A stretch of DNA of 64,000 bases from Polaribacter sp. L3A8. GTDB lineage: Bacteria > Bacteroidota > Bacteroidia > Flavobacteriales > Flavobacteriaceae. Every line of letters begins with the position of its first letter. Position 1 is the first letter of the stretch. The stretch is taken from NCBI RefSeq assembly GCF_009796785.1, contig NZ_CP047026.1, forward strand, positions 1,054,001 to 1,118,000, written 5' to 3'. A program made the position numbers and the translations under genes. Shown here one piece after another: positions 50,010 to 60,367 of this stretch. The notes under the pieces are model-generated. The model was given only the letters and a program-made list of their open reading frames with translations, was not told the DNA's origin and did not search any database.

Positions 50010-52454
50010 ATGCTTAATAGAAGACACTTACTTTTTTTTCTCTTTATTCTCTGTACTTTTTTTACACACATAAGTTATGCGCAAGAATTTAGGGTTATAG
50101 ACAATAAAGGAACTGTAAAAACGGCGATTAACAATAGCGTAACTTACGGAGCAGCGCCTGCAACACCTTTAGAAGGAGATGTTTGGTTTGACACTGCTGT
50201 TACACCCATTGAGATTAAAATTTGGGATGATAATGTATGGAGACCAATTAATGATGCCGATTACGACCCAGAAAACGAAACAAATACAGCTTTTAGTGTT
50301 GTTACTGTTTCTGGTATCGATTATTTAAGAATTACAGACGCTAAAGGAAGTTTAGACGTTCCATTATCTAGCATTTCTCAACCTCATACAGGTACACCTG
50401 GTTCTGTTTTCTTTGCAGGTACAGATGGCAAACCAACAGAAGAGAATAATCAATTATTTTGGGATGCCAGTAATAACAGATTTGGTATAGGAACCAAAAC
50501 TCCTGATAATAAATTACAAGTTACTGGAGCTATCCGTTCTGCTGGTTTTCTTAATTCAGATGGTAATGCAGGAGAACCTTCATATCGATTTCAAGATGAT
50601 ACAAATACAGGAATGTATAGTCCTGCAGCTGATGAAATTAGCCTAAGTGTAGGCGGCCATGACGCCATACACATAGATGAACTTACTGCTAGTAATACAG
50701 TAGTAACTATAAAACAAACCTTAAAACTAGATGGCCAACTATTAGATGAAACGAATACTGCCGGAATAGCAGGTCAAATTTTATCATCTACAGCAACAGG
50801 TACAAATTGGTTAGATGCATCAACCATAAATACAGACAACCAAAAAATAGATGTGTACGCTTTAAATGCTGATGGTAAAAATTTAGATTTATCTTTAGAA
50901 AGTGATGCCGAAACAACAAAACAAACAAACTTATCTGCTTTAAAAATAGCAGGCGATGTAACAGGAACATTAGCCGCAAGCAAAGTAGAAAAAATACAAA
51001 ACATACCGGTATCTGTTACGGCACCAACAGACGGACAAGTATTAACTTATAATACTACAGCCTCAGAATGGCAACCAAAGATAGCAACAAACTGGAGTAT
51101 TACGGGTAATGCAAGTACTACAACGTCTAACTTTTTAGGAACAACGGATGATGTAAAAATGCAAATACGCTCTAACAATTTATCCATGTTAGAATTTGGG
51201 AGAAGAGAAACTTTAGGATTAAATCAATCATTTACAGACTACAACGACCTAGACCAACCTTTAGTATATTTAAAAGGAAACGGAAATGTAGCTGCACTTC
51301 AATTTGCAGCAGCAGGAGCATCATTGTATAAACCAATGTTTTTTACCACAACAAATGGTAGTTTTAGATTAAAAGGAAGCGCAGGTGTTACCGATCTTTT
51401 TGAAATTGGTTCTGCAGGTCCAGCAAATGATGGAAGATTAGAATTTATTATTGGAGATGACGGTACTGAACCTATTGTTTTTAAAAGATATTACCATCCT
51501 GTTGGGTCTAATTCAGAAATGTTTAGAGTACAAGGAAGTAACACCACGGCAACTGCAAAAACTAGATTTGGCATCAATATTAATCCTGCCCTTGTTGCAG
51601 TAGACGACACGTATAATTCTTCTCCTTCAGCCAATATGGCAAATTCAACATTACAGGTAAATGGCTCCGTTTCTAAATCTATTTTAACAACTTCTGGAAA
51701 TTTATCATTATCAGAAGATCATCATACAATAGTATTAGGAGGAAATCATACAATTACGCTTCCAGCAGCAAATACATGTTTAGGTAGAGTTTATATAATT
51801 AAAAACCCCAATACGTATGCCACTTCTATTTCTGGTTATGTAAATGAACAAGGAGTTACGGGTATAGCAACAGTAAACAGCACTTCTACATTATGGTTGC
51901 AAAGTGATGGAACAAATTGGCAACAAATAACAAACTCAGCATCTTCTGAATTAGTAACTCCAGGCGACATAAAACAAGGTATACAAACCACCAATCATAA
52001 CGGTTGGTACTTATTAGATGGTAGCGCTATTTCTAGCTTACCTACTGGTGCCCAAACTAATGCGGCTAATTTAGGGCTTAGTGGTAATTTACCAGATGCT
52101 ACAGACCGTGTACTAAAACAACGTAGTGGTAGCGAAGCTATTGCAGACATAGGTGGAGCTGCCACCACTATCCTAACTCAAAATAACTTACCAAATGTAA
52201 ATTTTACAGGTAGTACAAGTTCAAATGGAGCACATAATCATACTATAACTGGTGTATCGGCATTTAACGCCTATGAAGTATCATCTACATTTGGTACTCC
52301 TGCTATAGGATCTACCGGCTCTCAAGCACTAGTAACTAACACTACTGGTAACCATAGCCATACAGTAACGGTAGCTAGTGGAGGTGCAAATACCCCAATT
52401 GCACGTTACCAACCTTATTTAGTTGTAAATACCTTTATTTACTTAGGCATGTAA
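50010..52454 (+). CDS. Large exported phage tail-fibre-like protein with collar-like end
   Basis: 814 residues. Signal peptide (FFLFILCTFFTHISYAQ), RVIDNKGTVK, then a GSVFFAGTDGKPTEEN / NRFGIGTKTPDNKLQVTGAI block of the kind that introduces trimeric fibre shafts, a long beta-rich middle, and a C-terminus like phage tail collar domains: NHNGWYLLDGSAISSLP, LPDATDRVLKQ, HNHTITG, and a final RYQPYLVVNTFIYLGM. No T9SS sorting domain is visible. Probably a surface fibre or adhesin; a phage origin for modules is likely, but no phage genes surround it. Confidence 0.7.
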   Translation: MLNRRHLLFFLFILCTFFTHISYAQEFRVIDNKGTVKTAINNSVTYGAAPATPLEGDVWFDTAVTPIEIKIWDDNVWRPINDADYDPENETNTAFSVVTVSGIDYLRITDAKGSLDVPLSSISQPHTGTPGSVFFAGTDGKPTEENNQLFWDASNNRFGIGTKTPDNKLQVTGAIRSAGFLNSDGNAGEPSYRFQDDTNTGMYSPAADEISLSVGGHDAIHIDELTASNTVVTIKQTLKLDGQLLDETNTAGIAGQILSSTATGTNWLDASTINTDNQKIDVYALNADGKNLDLSLESDAETTKQTNLSALKIAGDVTGTLAASKVEKIQNIPVSVTAPTDGQVLTYNTTASEWQPKIATNWSITGNASTTTSNFLGTTDDVKMQIRSNNLSMLEFGRRETLGLNQSFTDYNDLDQPLVYLKGNGNVAALQFAAAGASLYKPMFFTTTNGSFRLKGSAGVTDLFEIGSAGPANDGRLEFIIGDDGTEPIVFKRYYHPVGSNSEMFRVQGSNTTATAKTRFGININPALVAVDDTYNSSPSANMANSTLQVNGSVSKSILTTSGNLSLSEDHHTIVLGGNHTITLPAANTCLGRVYIIKNPNTYATSISGYVNEQGVTGIATVNSTSTLWLQSDGTNWQQITNSASSELVTPGDIKQGIQTTNHNGWYLLDGSAISSLPTGAQTNAANLGLSGNLPDATDRVLKQRSGSEAIADIGGAATTILTQNNLPNVNFTGSTSSNGAHNHTITGVSAFNAYEVSSTFGTPAIGSTGSQALVTNTTGNHSHTVTVASGGANTPIARYQPYLVVNTFIYLGM

Positions 52455-52488
52455 TGTTATAAAATTAAGTTTTAGTAACCTACACAAT

Positions 52489-52526
52489 AAACCTACTAGA
52501 AATTTAATTGTTTTCTAGTAGGTTTT
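52489..52526 (+). terminator. Terminator of the 814-residue fibre gene
   Basis: AAACCTACTAGAAA and TTTTCTAGTAGGTTTT around an 8-base loop, 35 bases past the stop. Confidence 0.8.
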
Positions 52527-52701
52527 ATATACATACAGCTTATATAAAGCTATAAAAACAGCGTCCAAATTATTCTTTTAGAAAATAAATGTTACGAAAT
52601 ATAATTATTAGTGATTACTTTATTTGTAAGACTTCTCTAGAGCTTTTCTTTTTATAAAAAAATATAACTAGTAACATGTTTTTCTTATTCACATTATAAC
52701 T

Positions 52702-53724
52702 AACGTGAGTTCGAGCTAATCAATCGCAATATTCGGTAACATATTCGGGATTTTTATAGAAGGTTTTTTAGGTAAAAAAGAATATGCAATTAATCCAGAG
52801 ATCATATTTGTTATGAAATTATCAAAAGATCTATGTCTAGAATGTTCAATTTGGCAAGTGTTTTTTAGTACATCATTTACTGTTTCGATGATTGCTCTTT
52901 TTCTTAGGATAACTTTATCCATATAGTCCATTGCTTTCTTTTTCATGTTTTTTCGAACTTTAGTTATTAAATGAATTCCGTCTACAAAAAGTCTTTCAAA
53001 TAAATCTTTCCCAATATATCCTTTGTCTCCAAAAATTTTTCCAAATAATTTGTCGTGAAACTTCTTTTGTTTGAGAGGGAATCTGTCGTCTACATTGGCT
53101 GGAGTGAACATAAAATCAATAATTTCTCCTTTGTCATTGCAGACAATATGTAGTTTAAATCCAAAATACCACCCCATAGTTCCATAGCTTTTTTTGGCAA
53201 TATCTTTAAATACTTGATGTTGTTTTTCTCTTTTATAGTGACATACTTTTAAAGGAGTAGAATCAATAAAAGAGATACCTGTGCAATCGCCTAAACAATA
53301 CATTTTCATAAAAACGGCTAAAGGTTGTGTAACCTTTTTTTGAAGTTCTACAAATCTATTATAAGAAACACAATCTGGAAACAGATCTTGTCTGTATTTA
53401 CAAATATGGTTTAAGTAAAAGTGTTTAAGGTTTCGGTAAGACTTTAGGTGAAATATAACAAGTATGGTCATCACTTCACTATCAGACATTTTGAACTTTC
53501 TATTACGTTTTTTAGTTGTTGAACCATCAGAAATGCTGTTTTTATTAAGAATTAAGTTAAATTCTTTCATAAAATCATCTAAAGAACAGAAAATTTCTAT
53601 AATTTTACTATCAGAAATCATAAGCAGGATATTTATTAATATATTAGAATTCAGTACTTTAATATACTAAATATTCTGCTTTTTTTATAGGTTTAATTAA
53701 AATTTCTTACATCGAACTCACGTT
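52702..53724. mobile_element. IS982-family insertion sequence, intact
   Basis: 1023 bases. Perfect 13-bp terminal inverted repeats AACGTGAGTTCGA / TCGAACTCACGTT. A direct AACT flanks it on both sides (52698-52701 and 53725-53728), a plausible 4-bp target duplication. It carries one transposase gene and sits in the gap between two paralogous fibre-like genes, after the terminator of the first, so neither coding region is broken. Confidence 0.9.
52716..53621 (-). CDS. IS982-family transposase
   Basis: 301 residues, DDE enzyme with Asp120 (ISFIDSTPLK), Asp199 (IFGDKGYIG) and Glu246 (RAIIETVNDVLK), all intact. IS982-type conserved stretches KLHIVCNDKGEIIDF and TPANVDDR are visible. No frameshift or stop, so it may be active. 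Confidence 0.95.
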   Translation of the reverse strand: MISDSKIIEIFCSLDDFMKEFNLILNKNSISDGSTTKKRNRKFKMSDSEVMTILVIFHLKSYRNLKHFYLNHICKYRQDLFPDCVSYNRFVELQKKVTQPLAVFMKMYCLGDCTGISFIDSTPLKVCHYKREKQHQVFKDIAKKSYGTMGWYFGFKLHIVCNDKGEIIDFMFTPANVDDRFPLKQKKFHDKLFGKIFGDKGYIGKDLFERLFVDGIHLITKVRKNMKKKAMDYMDKVILRKRAIIETVNDVLKNTCQIEHSRHRSFDNFITNMISGLIAYSFLPKKPSIKIPNMLPNIAID

Positions 53725-53891
53725 AACTAAATAAATATATTTATATTATATTTATCCTTAATATTTAAAAGTGATGGAGATTAAAAAAAATGTGACTTAA
53801 CAGGTTTTTATGAGTCTAATATAGGTGAAGAGCATTAAAGTTCCTGAAAAGGCTAATTACTAGCAAACTTTTAAAAACTACTTTTCCTGTT

Positions 53892-55358
53892 ATGAAAAAG
53901 AAAATTGTATTATTTTTATTACTGGTAAGCTGTATACAAGTAAGTTTTAGTCAAAAAGTTAGGGTAATAGATAATAAAGGAACCGTAAAAAATGTAAACA
54001 ACAACCAAGTTTACACCGCTGCTACAGACCCAAATTTACCAACAGTTATAGCCTTAGAAAACGATGTTTGGATAAACACAAGTACTACACCAAACACCAC
54101 AAGCATATACAATGGCACTGCATGGGTTGCTTTATCAAATGAACATATAGGCACAACAGGTTCTGTTTTCTTTGCAGGTACAGACGGTAAACCAACAGAA
54201 GAGAATGCTGAATTATTTTATGATATAGGTAACAAACGTTTTGGCGTAGGAAAAAACGACCCCGATTATAAACTAGATGTTGATGGAGCAATAGGAGCTC
54301 AAGGAATACTTAATTCAATAGGAACAGTTACCGAACCTTCCTATCGGTTTAAAGGTGATACAAATACAGGAATGTACAAACCTGCTGCAGATGAAATTGG
54401 TTTTGTTGTTGGCGGTTTAGAAGCCATTAATATTGATGAAACTTCTAATATAACAACTGTAACTATAAAAGACACTTTAACCGTAAAAAAGATAATAGAA
54501 TTAGATGGAGTTCTATTAGACGAAAATGATTCTGCTGGTACAGTTGGTCAAATTTTAACAGCAACTGCTACAGGTACTAATTGGGATAATATTTCATCAT
54601 TAGAAACAACATCAACCATAACAAATACAATTGTAGGTCATAAAATTGCAGATTACACAAATGAAAACGGAGGAACACCAGTTACAATAAACGAAACGGT
54701 AACATCTTTATCTCAAGATAATACACCTACTACCACAAATGCTTCTGCAACAGGAGAAATTACATTTACAGATGAAAACGGGTCCACAACCGGAAAAGCC
54801 CAAGTTGTTAGTGCCAATGCAGCAAATACAATTTCTGTAGGTACAGATGGTGGTGCTTATTTAGGTCCAACAGTATATACTGGTTTTTTTATCATTGCAG
54901 CTCCAGGAGGCACAGCCACAAGCTCTACTCCACTAATTATTAATGGCCTACCTTTTAAACCTTCTCAAATAACATTTATAGCTCATGCTAATGTAGAGAG
55001 CACCAATATAGATGCTATAGGATCTAGCTCTAATGATATAAATAATTCTTTTGGAACTATGAATGGATTTGCTAGGGTTATTAATGGTACAAAAACACAA
55101 CAAGTAATTTATTTAGGTGGTAGTGGAGAATCTATCAATAATATTTCTCGTTATGCCTCTAGTTCTAATTGCATTGGTCTTCGCTACGGAAACCAAGACG
55201 CAGTAGATTTAGGAAAAATAACCGCTTCTTTAACTACTTTTACTACAGATGGTTTTGAACTACAGACAACACATACTCAAGGCACAAGTGGCTCTACAGC
55301 TCTAAGAAATGCTGTTTTTAGTGAAAGTCTTGTAGTTTTATATACCGCTTATAAATAG
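53892..55358 (+). CDS. Exported phage tail-fibre-like protein, paralogue of the 814-residue protein
   Basis: 488 residues. Signal peptide (LFLLLVSCIQVSFSQ), RVIDNKGTVK, then TGSVFFAGTDGKPTEEN and KRFGVGKNDPDYKLDVDGAI, closely matching the gene at 50010 even at the DNA level. The C-terminal half differs: a compact end (about 320-488) with YTGFFIIAAPGG and RNAVFSESLVVLYTAYK, without the collar-like domain. So the two share a shaft-start module and carry different tips. The IS lies directly upstream. Confidence 0.7.
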   Translation: MKKKIVLFLLLVSCIQVSFSQKVRVIDNKGTVKNVNNNQVYTAATDPNLPTVIALENDVWINTSTTPNTTSIYNGTAWVALSNEHIGTTGSVFFAGTDGKPTEENAELFYDIGNKRFGVGKNDPDYKLDVDGAIGAQGILNSIGTVTEPSYRFKGDTNTGMYKPAADEIGFVVGGLEAINIDETSNITTVTIKDTLTVKKIIELDGVLLDENDSAGTVGQILTATATGTNWDNISSLETTSTITNTIVGHKIADYTNENGGTPVTINETVTSLSQDNTPTTTNASATGEITFTDENGSTTGKAQVVSANAANTISVGTDGGAYLGPTVYTGFFIIAAPGGTATSSTPLIINGLPFKPSQITFIAHANVESTNIDAIGSSSNDINNSFGTMNGFARVINGTKTQQVIYLGGSGESINNISRYASSSNCIGLRYGNQDAVDLGKITASLTTFTTDGFELQTTHTQGTSGSTALRNAVFSESLVVLYTAYK

Positions 55359-55486
55359 CAACTACCTCATCCACTTAAATCACTAAATAATAAATAAATT
55401 TCATCAATTTCTACACCAACATATTAATTAAAAACAGCGTACATAAAAAACTGTTCCTATTAAGTAAACAAATCGTCTCTAATTCT

Positions 55487-55494
55487 TATATTTG
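55487..55494 (+). promoter_or_regulatory. -7 box TATATTTG for ffh
   Basis: Exact TAnnTTTG match 25 bases before the ffh ATG. Confidence 0.5.
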
Positions 55495-55519
55495 TGCTTC
55501 CTAAAAAAGAAGACCAATT

Positions 55520-56848
55520 ATGTTTAATAATTTAAGCGATAAATTAGATAAAGCCTTACACACCTTAAAAGGTCATGGTAAAATTACAGAGGTTAATGTA
55601 GCAGAAACGCTAAAAGAAGTTAGAAGAGCATTATTAGATGCCGATGTTAACTTTAAAATTGCCAAAGATTTCACTAAAAGAGTACAAACAAAAGCTTTAG
55701 GTCAAGACGTATTAACTACATTAAACCCAGGCCAATTAATGGTAAAGTTAGTTAAAGATGAGCTAACAGAATTAATGGGTGGAGAAACTGTAGGTGTTAA
55801 TCTAGGTGGTTCGCCAACCGTAATTTTAATGTCTGGTTTACAAGGTTCTGGTAAAACAACTTTTTCAGGTAAATTAGCAAACTTTCTTAAAGACAAAAAA
55901 TCTAAGCAAGTTTTATTAGTGGGTTGTGATGTTTACAGACCTGCAGCAATTAACCAATTACAAGTTGTTGGAGAACAAATTGGTGTAGAAGTTTATGCAG
56001 AAGTTGGAAACAATAATCCTGTTGAAATTTCGCAAAACGCTATAAAGCATGCAAAAGCAAATGGTAAAAATGTAGTTATTATTGATACCGCTGGTCGTTT
56101 AGCTGTGGATACAGAAATGATGAATGAAATTTCTAACATTCATAAAGCTGTAAACCCACAAGAAACCTTGTTTGTTGTAGATTCTATGACTGGGCAAGAT
56201 GCTGTAAATACTGCAAAAGCCTTTAATGATATCTTAAATTTTGACGGAGTTGTACTAACAAAGTTAGATGGAGATACACGTGGTGGAGCTGCCCTATCTA
56301 TAAAATCTGTGGTTGATAAACCAATTAAATTTATTGGTACTGGAGAAAAAATGGATGCAATTGATGTTTTCCATCCAGATAGAATGGCAGACAGAATTTT
56401 GGGTATGGGAGATGTTGTTTCTTTAGTAGAAAGAGCACAAGACCAATACGACGAAGAAGAAGCTAGAAAATTACAAAAGAAGATTGCTAAAAATCAATTT
56501 GGTTTTGATGACTTTTTAAGTCAGATTCAACAAATTAAAAAGATGGGTAGCATGAAAGATTTAGTAGGTATGATTCCTGGAGCAGGAAAAGCAATGAAAG
56601 ATGTAGATATAGATGATGATGCTTTTAAAGGTATTGAAGCTATTATACATTCTATGACTCCAGAAGAAAGAAGCACTCCATCAACCATAAATGCTAGTAG
56701 AAAAAAGAGAATTGCAAAAGGTTCTGGTACTTCGGTTAACGAGGTAAACCAACTAATGAAACAATTTAATCAAATGAGTAAAATGATGAAAATGATGCAA
56801 GGTGGTGGTGGCCGAAAAATGATGCAAATGATGCAAGGAATGAAATAA
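55520..56848 (+). CDS. ffh: Signal recognition particle protein Ffh
   Basis: 442 residues. N domain helices, GTPase domain with GLQGSGKTT (106-114), DTAGRLAVD and TKLDGDTRGG, and a Met-rich M domain ending in MSKMMKMMQGGGG that binds signal sequences and 4.5S RNA. It targets membrane proteins to the translocon with FtsY. Ends with a strong terminator. Confidence 0.97.
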   Translation: MFNNLSDKLDKALHTLKGHGKITEVNVAETLKEVRRALLDADVNFKIAKDFTKRVQTKALGQDVLTTLNPGQLMVKLVKDELTELMGGETVGVNLGGSPTVILMSGLQGSGKTTFSGKLANFLKDKKSKQVLLVGCDVYRPAAINQLQVVGEQIGVEVYAEVGNNNPVEISQNAIKHAKANGKNVVIIDTAGRLAVDTEMMNEISNIHKAVNPQETLFVVDSMTGQDAVNTAKAFNDILNFDGVVLTKLDGDTRGGAALSIKSVVDKPIKFIGTGEKMDAIDVFHPDRMADRILGMGDVVSLVERAQDQYDEEEARKLQKKIAKNQFGFDDFLSQIQQIKKMGSMKDLVGMIPGAGKAMKDVDIDDDAFKGIEAIIHSMTPEERSTPSTINASRKKRIAKGSGTSVNEVNQLMKQFNQMSKMMKMMQGGGGRKMMQMMQGMK

Positions 56849-56857
56849 CAAGTGTTT

Positions 56858-56882
56858 AGGCTGCTTTTTAGCAGCCTTTTTT
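56858..56882 (+). terminator. Terminator of ffh
   Basis: AGGCTGC / GCAGCCT with a TTTTTA loop and a T run. Confidence 0.9.
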
Positions 56883-56907
56883 AATTTATAAATTTTAATT
56901 ATAAATA

Positions 56908-58329
56908 ATGCTTCAAAAAGTAAGTGACTTATTATTAAATTCAAAAAAAAATAGAATATTATTTTTTTCATTTTTAGCTATTCTAATTTTTTTAATATCT
57001 CGTAAAAATGGAATCTTTTGGGATAATGTATTATTTAGTTCTAAAATTGGTAGCCATCTTTATAACAACTCTCTTTTTAACTGGATATTACCAGATAGTT
57101 TAGACGCTGCCCATCCACCAACATTTGGGTTTCTATTGGCAATTTTTTGGAAAATATTTGGAGTTAATTTATTTAGCTCTCACCTATTAATGGTGCCGTT
57201 TACAATAGGTTTTTTTTATCAAATTTTTAAATTTGCAAACTATTTTTTAAAATCAAATTTACAATCATTATTTGCATTTCTTTTAATTATTGTAGACCCA
57301 ACATTATCAGCACAATTTGTTTTAATTAGTCCAGAAATTATACAATTATTTTTCTTTTTCTTTGCTATTAACTCAATTTTATATCGTAATAATACCCTTA
57401 AAATAATTGCGCTTTTTTTCTTAAGTATTATTTCGATAAGAAGTATGATGCTCTGTTTTGGAGTCTTTTTATTTGATATTATAAACCGCTACAATAATAA
57501 GGAGTCAGTAATTACAAAAAAACTACTTTTAAGTTATTTTATTGGTAGTATACCTGCTTTTAGCTTTTTAATAACGCATTATCTAACCAAAGGATGGTTG
57601 TATTCTCACGATAACTCTCCTTGGAAAAGTAATCATGAAATTATTACTTTAGGTAGTTTTTTAAAAAACTGTATTGTATTAATTCATAGATATTTAGACT
57701 TTGGACGCGTTTTTATAATTATTTTTATAATCGTTGGATTAGTATCTTATGGAAAGAAATTTTTTAAGTCTAAAAAAAATAAACAATTAATATTAATTTT
57801 AATAACATCAACCTTAGCAATAGTTATAGCCAGTTTATTATTTACAAATCCCATTGGTCATCGTTATTTTATTGTTTCTTATATTTGTTTTACATTATTA
57901 GCTTTTATAATTTTAAATTCTTTTTACGCAAAAAAAAGAATTATCTATAGCTTACTTTTTATAGGTTTATTAACTGGTAATTTATGGATTTATCCCAAAA
58001 AAATATCACAAGGTTGGGATGCTACATTGGCACACATACCTTATTATAATTTACGTTTAACAGCAATAAATTATTTAGATAAAAACAACATACCTATTAA
58101 AGAAGTAGCTACTTTTTTTCCTAATATAACCTCTTTACATAATGTAGATTTAAATAATGATAAACGTACTTTTGCTACTTTCAATAACAAAAATAATTAT
58201 GTCTTTTATTCTAATATCTACAATTTATCTGACGAAGAACTCGATATTTTAGATAAAAATTATAGTATATTAAAAGAATTCGATAACTTTAACATAACTA
58301 TTACCATTTATATTTTAAACAAAAAATGA
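56908..58329 (+). CDS. GT39/ArnT-like multi-pass glycosyltransferase
   Basis: 473 residues, about 11 membrane helices. The first loop has [12 protein letters not shown] and a second [19 protein letters not shown] with the acidic/His pattern of GT-C enzymes (ArnT, PMT, RgtA-D group), which transfer sugars from polyprenyl phosphate outside the membrane. Acceptor unknown; surface glycan or protein O-glycosylation are options. The stop overlaps the folD start by 4 bases (ATGA). Confidence 0.8.
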   Translation: MLQKVSDLLLNSKKNRILFFSFLAILIFLISRKNGIFWDNVLFSSKIGSHLYNNSLFNWILPDSLDAAHPPTFGFLLAIFWKIFGVNLFSSHLLMVPFTIGFFYQIFKFANYFLKSNLQSLFAFLLIIVDPTLSAQFVLISPEIIQLFFFFFAINSILYRNNTLKIIALFFLSIISIRSMMLCFGVFLFDIINRYNNKESVITKKLLLSYFIGSIPAFSFLITHYLTKGWLYSHDNSPWKSNHEIITLGSFLKNCIVLIHRYLDFGRVFIIIFIIVGLVSYGKKFFKSKKNKQLILILITSTLAIVIASLLFTNPIGHRYFIVSYICFTLLAFIILNSFYAKKRIIYSLLFIGLLTGNLWIYPKKISQGWDATLAHIPYYNLRLTAINYLDKNNIPIKEVATFFPNITSLHNVDLNNDKRTFATFNNKNNYVFYSNIYNLSDEELDILDKNYSILKEFDNFNITITIYILNKK

Positions 58330-59201
58330 TTTTACTAGACGGAAAAAAAACATCTGCAGACATTAAAGAAGAAATTGCCTTAGATGTAAGAGAATTAAAA
58401 GACAACGGGTTAAGAACACCTCACTTGGCTGCAATTATTGTAGGCCATGATGGAGCAAGTGTTACCTACGTAAATGCAAAAGTAAAAGCCTGTGAACGTG
58501 TTGGTTTCGAATCTACTTTAATTAGATTACCAGAAGAAACTACAGAGGAGGAATTGTTAAATGAAATTGAAATTTTAAATATCGATAATGATATTGATGG
58601 TTTTATTGTACAACTTCCTTTGCCAAAACATATTGATGAACAAAAAATCTTAATGGCTGTAAATCCGGATAAAGATGTAGACGGGTTTCATCCAACGAAT
58701 GTTGGAAAGATGGCTTTAAATTTACCAACCTTTATCTCTGCAACTCCTTTTGGAATTCTAGAATTATTAGAAAGATACAAAGTTGAAACTTCAGGAAAAC
58801 ATGTTGTTGTTTTAGGTAGAAGTCATATTGTGGGTAGCCCAATGAGCATTTTGTTATCTCAAAAAAGAAAGGTTGGTAATGCTACTGTTACCATGTGCCA
58901 CAGTAGAACAAAAAACTTAAAAGAAATTACTTTACAAGCAGATATTATTGTTGCTGCTATTGGAATTCCAGAGTTTTTAAAAGCAGATATGGTAAAAGAT
59001 CATATTACTGTAATAGATGTTGGTATTACGCGTTTAGCTGATTCTAGCAAAAAAAGTGGATTTAGATTGGTTGGTGATGTTGCTTTTGATGAAGTTGCTA
59101 AAAAAGCTGATTTTATAACGCCAGTTCCTGGAGGTGTGGGACCAATGACAATTGCAATGTTATTAAAAAACACATTATTAGCTTGCCAAAGAAAAAGCTA
59201 G
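58326..59201 (+). CDS. folD: Bifunctional methylenetetrahydrofolate dehydrogenase/cyclohydrolase
   Basis: 291 residues. Interconverts methylene-, methenyl- and formyl-tetrahydrofolate. [14 protein letters not shown] with the catalytic Lys, [27 protein letters not shown], the NADP-binding [11 protein letters not shown] and the [14 protein letters not shown] signature are all present. Overlaps the GT gene by 4 bases. Confidence 0.97.
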   Translation: MILLDGKKTSADIKEEIALDVRELKDNGLRTPHLAAIIVGHDGASVTYVNAKVKACERVGFESTLIRLPEETTEEELLNEIEILNIDNDIDGFIVQLPLPKHIDEQKILMAVNPDKDVDGFHPTNVGKMALNLPTFISATPFGILELLERYKVETSGKHVVVLGRSHIVGSPMSILLSQKRKVGNATVTMCHSRTKNLKEITLQADIIVAAIGIPEFLKADMVKDHITVIDVGITRLADSSKKSGFRLVGDVAFDEVAKKADFITPVPGGVGPMTIAMLLKNTLLACQRKS

Positions 59202-59217
59202 TTTTTTCATAAATCAT

Positions 59218-59253
59218 AAAAAAAAGCGATGAATTAAATTCATCGCTTTTTTT
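59218..59253. terminator. Bidirectional terminator between folD and the AI-2E transporter
   Basis: AAAAAAGCGATGAAT / ATTCATCGCTTTTTT, 3-base loop, long A and T flanks on both strands. Confidence 0.85.
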
Positions 59254-59270
59254 TATGATTAAACAATTTA

Positions 59271-60287
59271 TTACATATTATTCTCAACAAATTCTTTTCT
59301 ATAAATTTTTACAATTACTAAAAACAAACTGATTAATAGCGGTCCAAAAATCAATCCAATAAATCCAAATAAAGGCACACCAACAATAACACCAATTAAA
59401 GTAATTAATGGATGAACATCATCTAACTTTTTTAAAACCAACAGCCTTATAATATTATCTGTAGACCCAACTACAACAATCCCGTAAATTAAAATTCCCC
59501 AAGCGGCAAAACTATCTCCTGAGGCTAGCGTTAAAATAAAAACAGGTAAGATACCAACAAAGGTTCCTATAAATGGAATCATAGAACCTACAGTAACAAT
59601 GGTAAACCAAAAGAAAGGATTATTGATATCAAAAATTAGAAATCCTATTAACGCAATTATACCTTGTGCAATAGCTACTAACGGAATTCCGATGGTATTA
59701 GAACGCACCATAGACTGCGCTTCTGAACCAATAATTTTTAAATTAACTTCGTTTATTGGTACATATTTATATATAGATTTTCTTAATATGGTTTCATTAA
59801 TTAACATAAAGTAAAGCAAAAAATACATTAAACCTACAGATATAAATATATTAAAGGTACTACCAACAAAACCTTGTAAACTATCTGTTATCCAGCTAGA
59901 AACTTTTGCTGCATCTATACTTTCTGCAAAACTATACCCAACTTTACTTTCTAAAGAAGTCAATTGTGTTTTAAATTCTGTTACAACTTCTTCAGAGTTC
60001 CCTACTACATCACTAACTTTATTTGCTAACATTAGTAAAATCCCAGAAATTGGTAAAAGTATCCCTATAAAAGAAACTAAGATTAAAAAAGCTGCGGCTA
60101 AATTTGGTTTCCATTTTTTCTTTACCAGAAAAATCATGCCTTTTCTTAATAAGACGAAAATTGTTACAGCTCCTAAAACACCTGACAAATAAGGAATTAA
60201 CTCCCTAAAAATTAGAATTAAAATAAACAAAATAAGAACTAAGACAAATAATTGTCTTATTATTCTTGGCGCAATAGTATCTTTCAT
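59271..60287 (-). CDS. AI-2E (TqsA/PerM) family transporter-like protein
   Basis: 338 residues with about seven to eight membrane helices and a polar segment at about 90-145. The C-terminal region (FFWFTIVTVGSMIPFIGTFV and FGFIGLIFGPLLISL) is characteristic of the AI-2E/PerM family (UPF0118), members of which export autoinducer-2 or act as Na+/H+ antiporters. The actual substrate is unknown. Confidence 0.9.
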   Translation of the reverse strand: MKDTIAPRIIRQLFVLVLILFILILIFRELIPYLSGVLGAVTIFVLLRKGMIFLVKKKWKPNLAAAFLILVSFIGILLPISGILLMLANKVSDVVGNSEEVVTEFKTQLTSLESKVGYSFAESIDAAKVSSWITDSLQGFVGSTFNIFISVGLMYFLLYFMLINETILRKSIYKYVPINEVNLKIIGSEAQSMVRSNTIGIPLVAIAQGIIALIGFLIFDINNPFFWFTIVTVGSMIPFIGTFVGILPVFILTLASGDSFAAWGILIYGIVVVGSTDNIIRLLVLKKLDDVHPLITLIGVIVGVPLFGFIGLIFGPLLISLFLVIVKIYRKEFVENNM

Positions 60288-60367
60288 ATATAGTATTTTG
60301 TTGCAATTTAAAAAGAATATAAAGTTAAAATTATCACTATCAATTTATAAATTACCACAAATGGAAT

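Noticed and set aside
46679..55358. Prophage, because of tail-fibre-like genes
   Set aside because: All the fibre-like proteins have signal peptides and no head, tail, lysis, replication or integrase gene is present.
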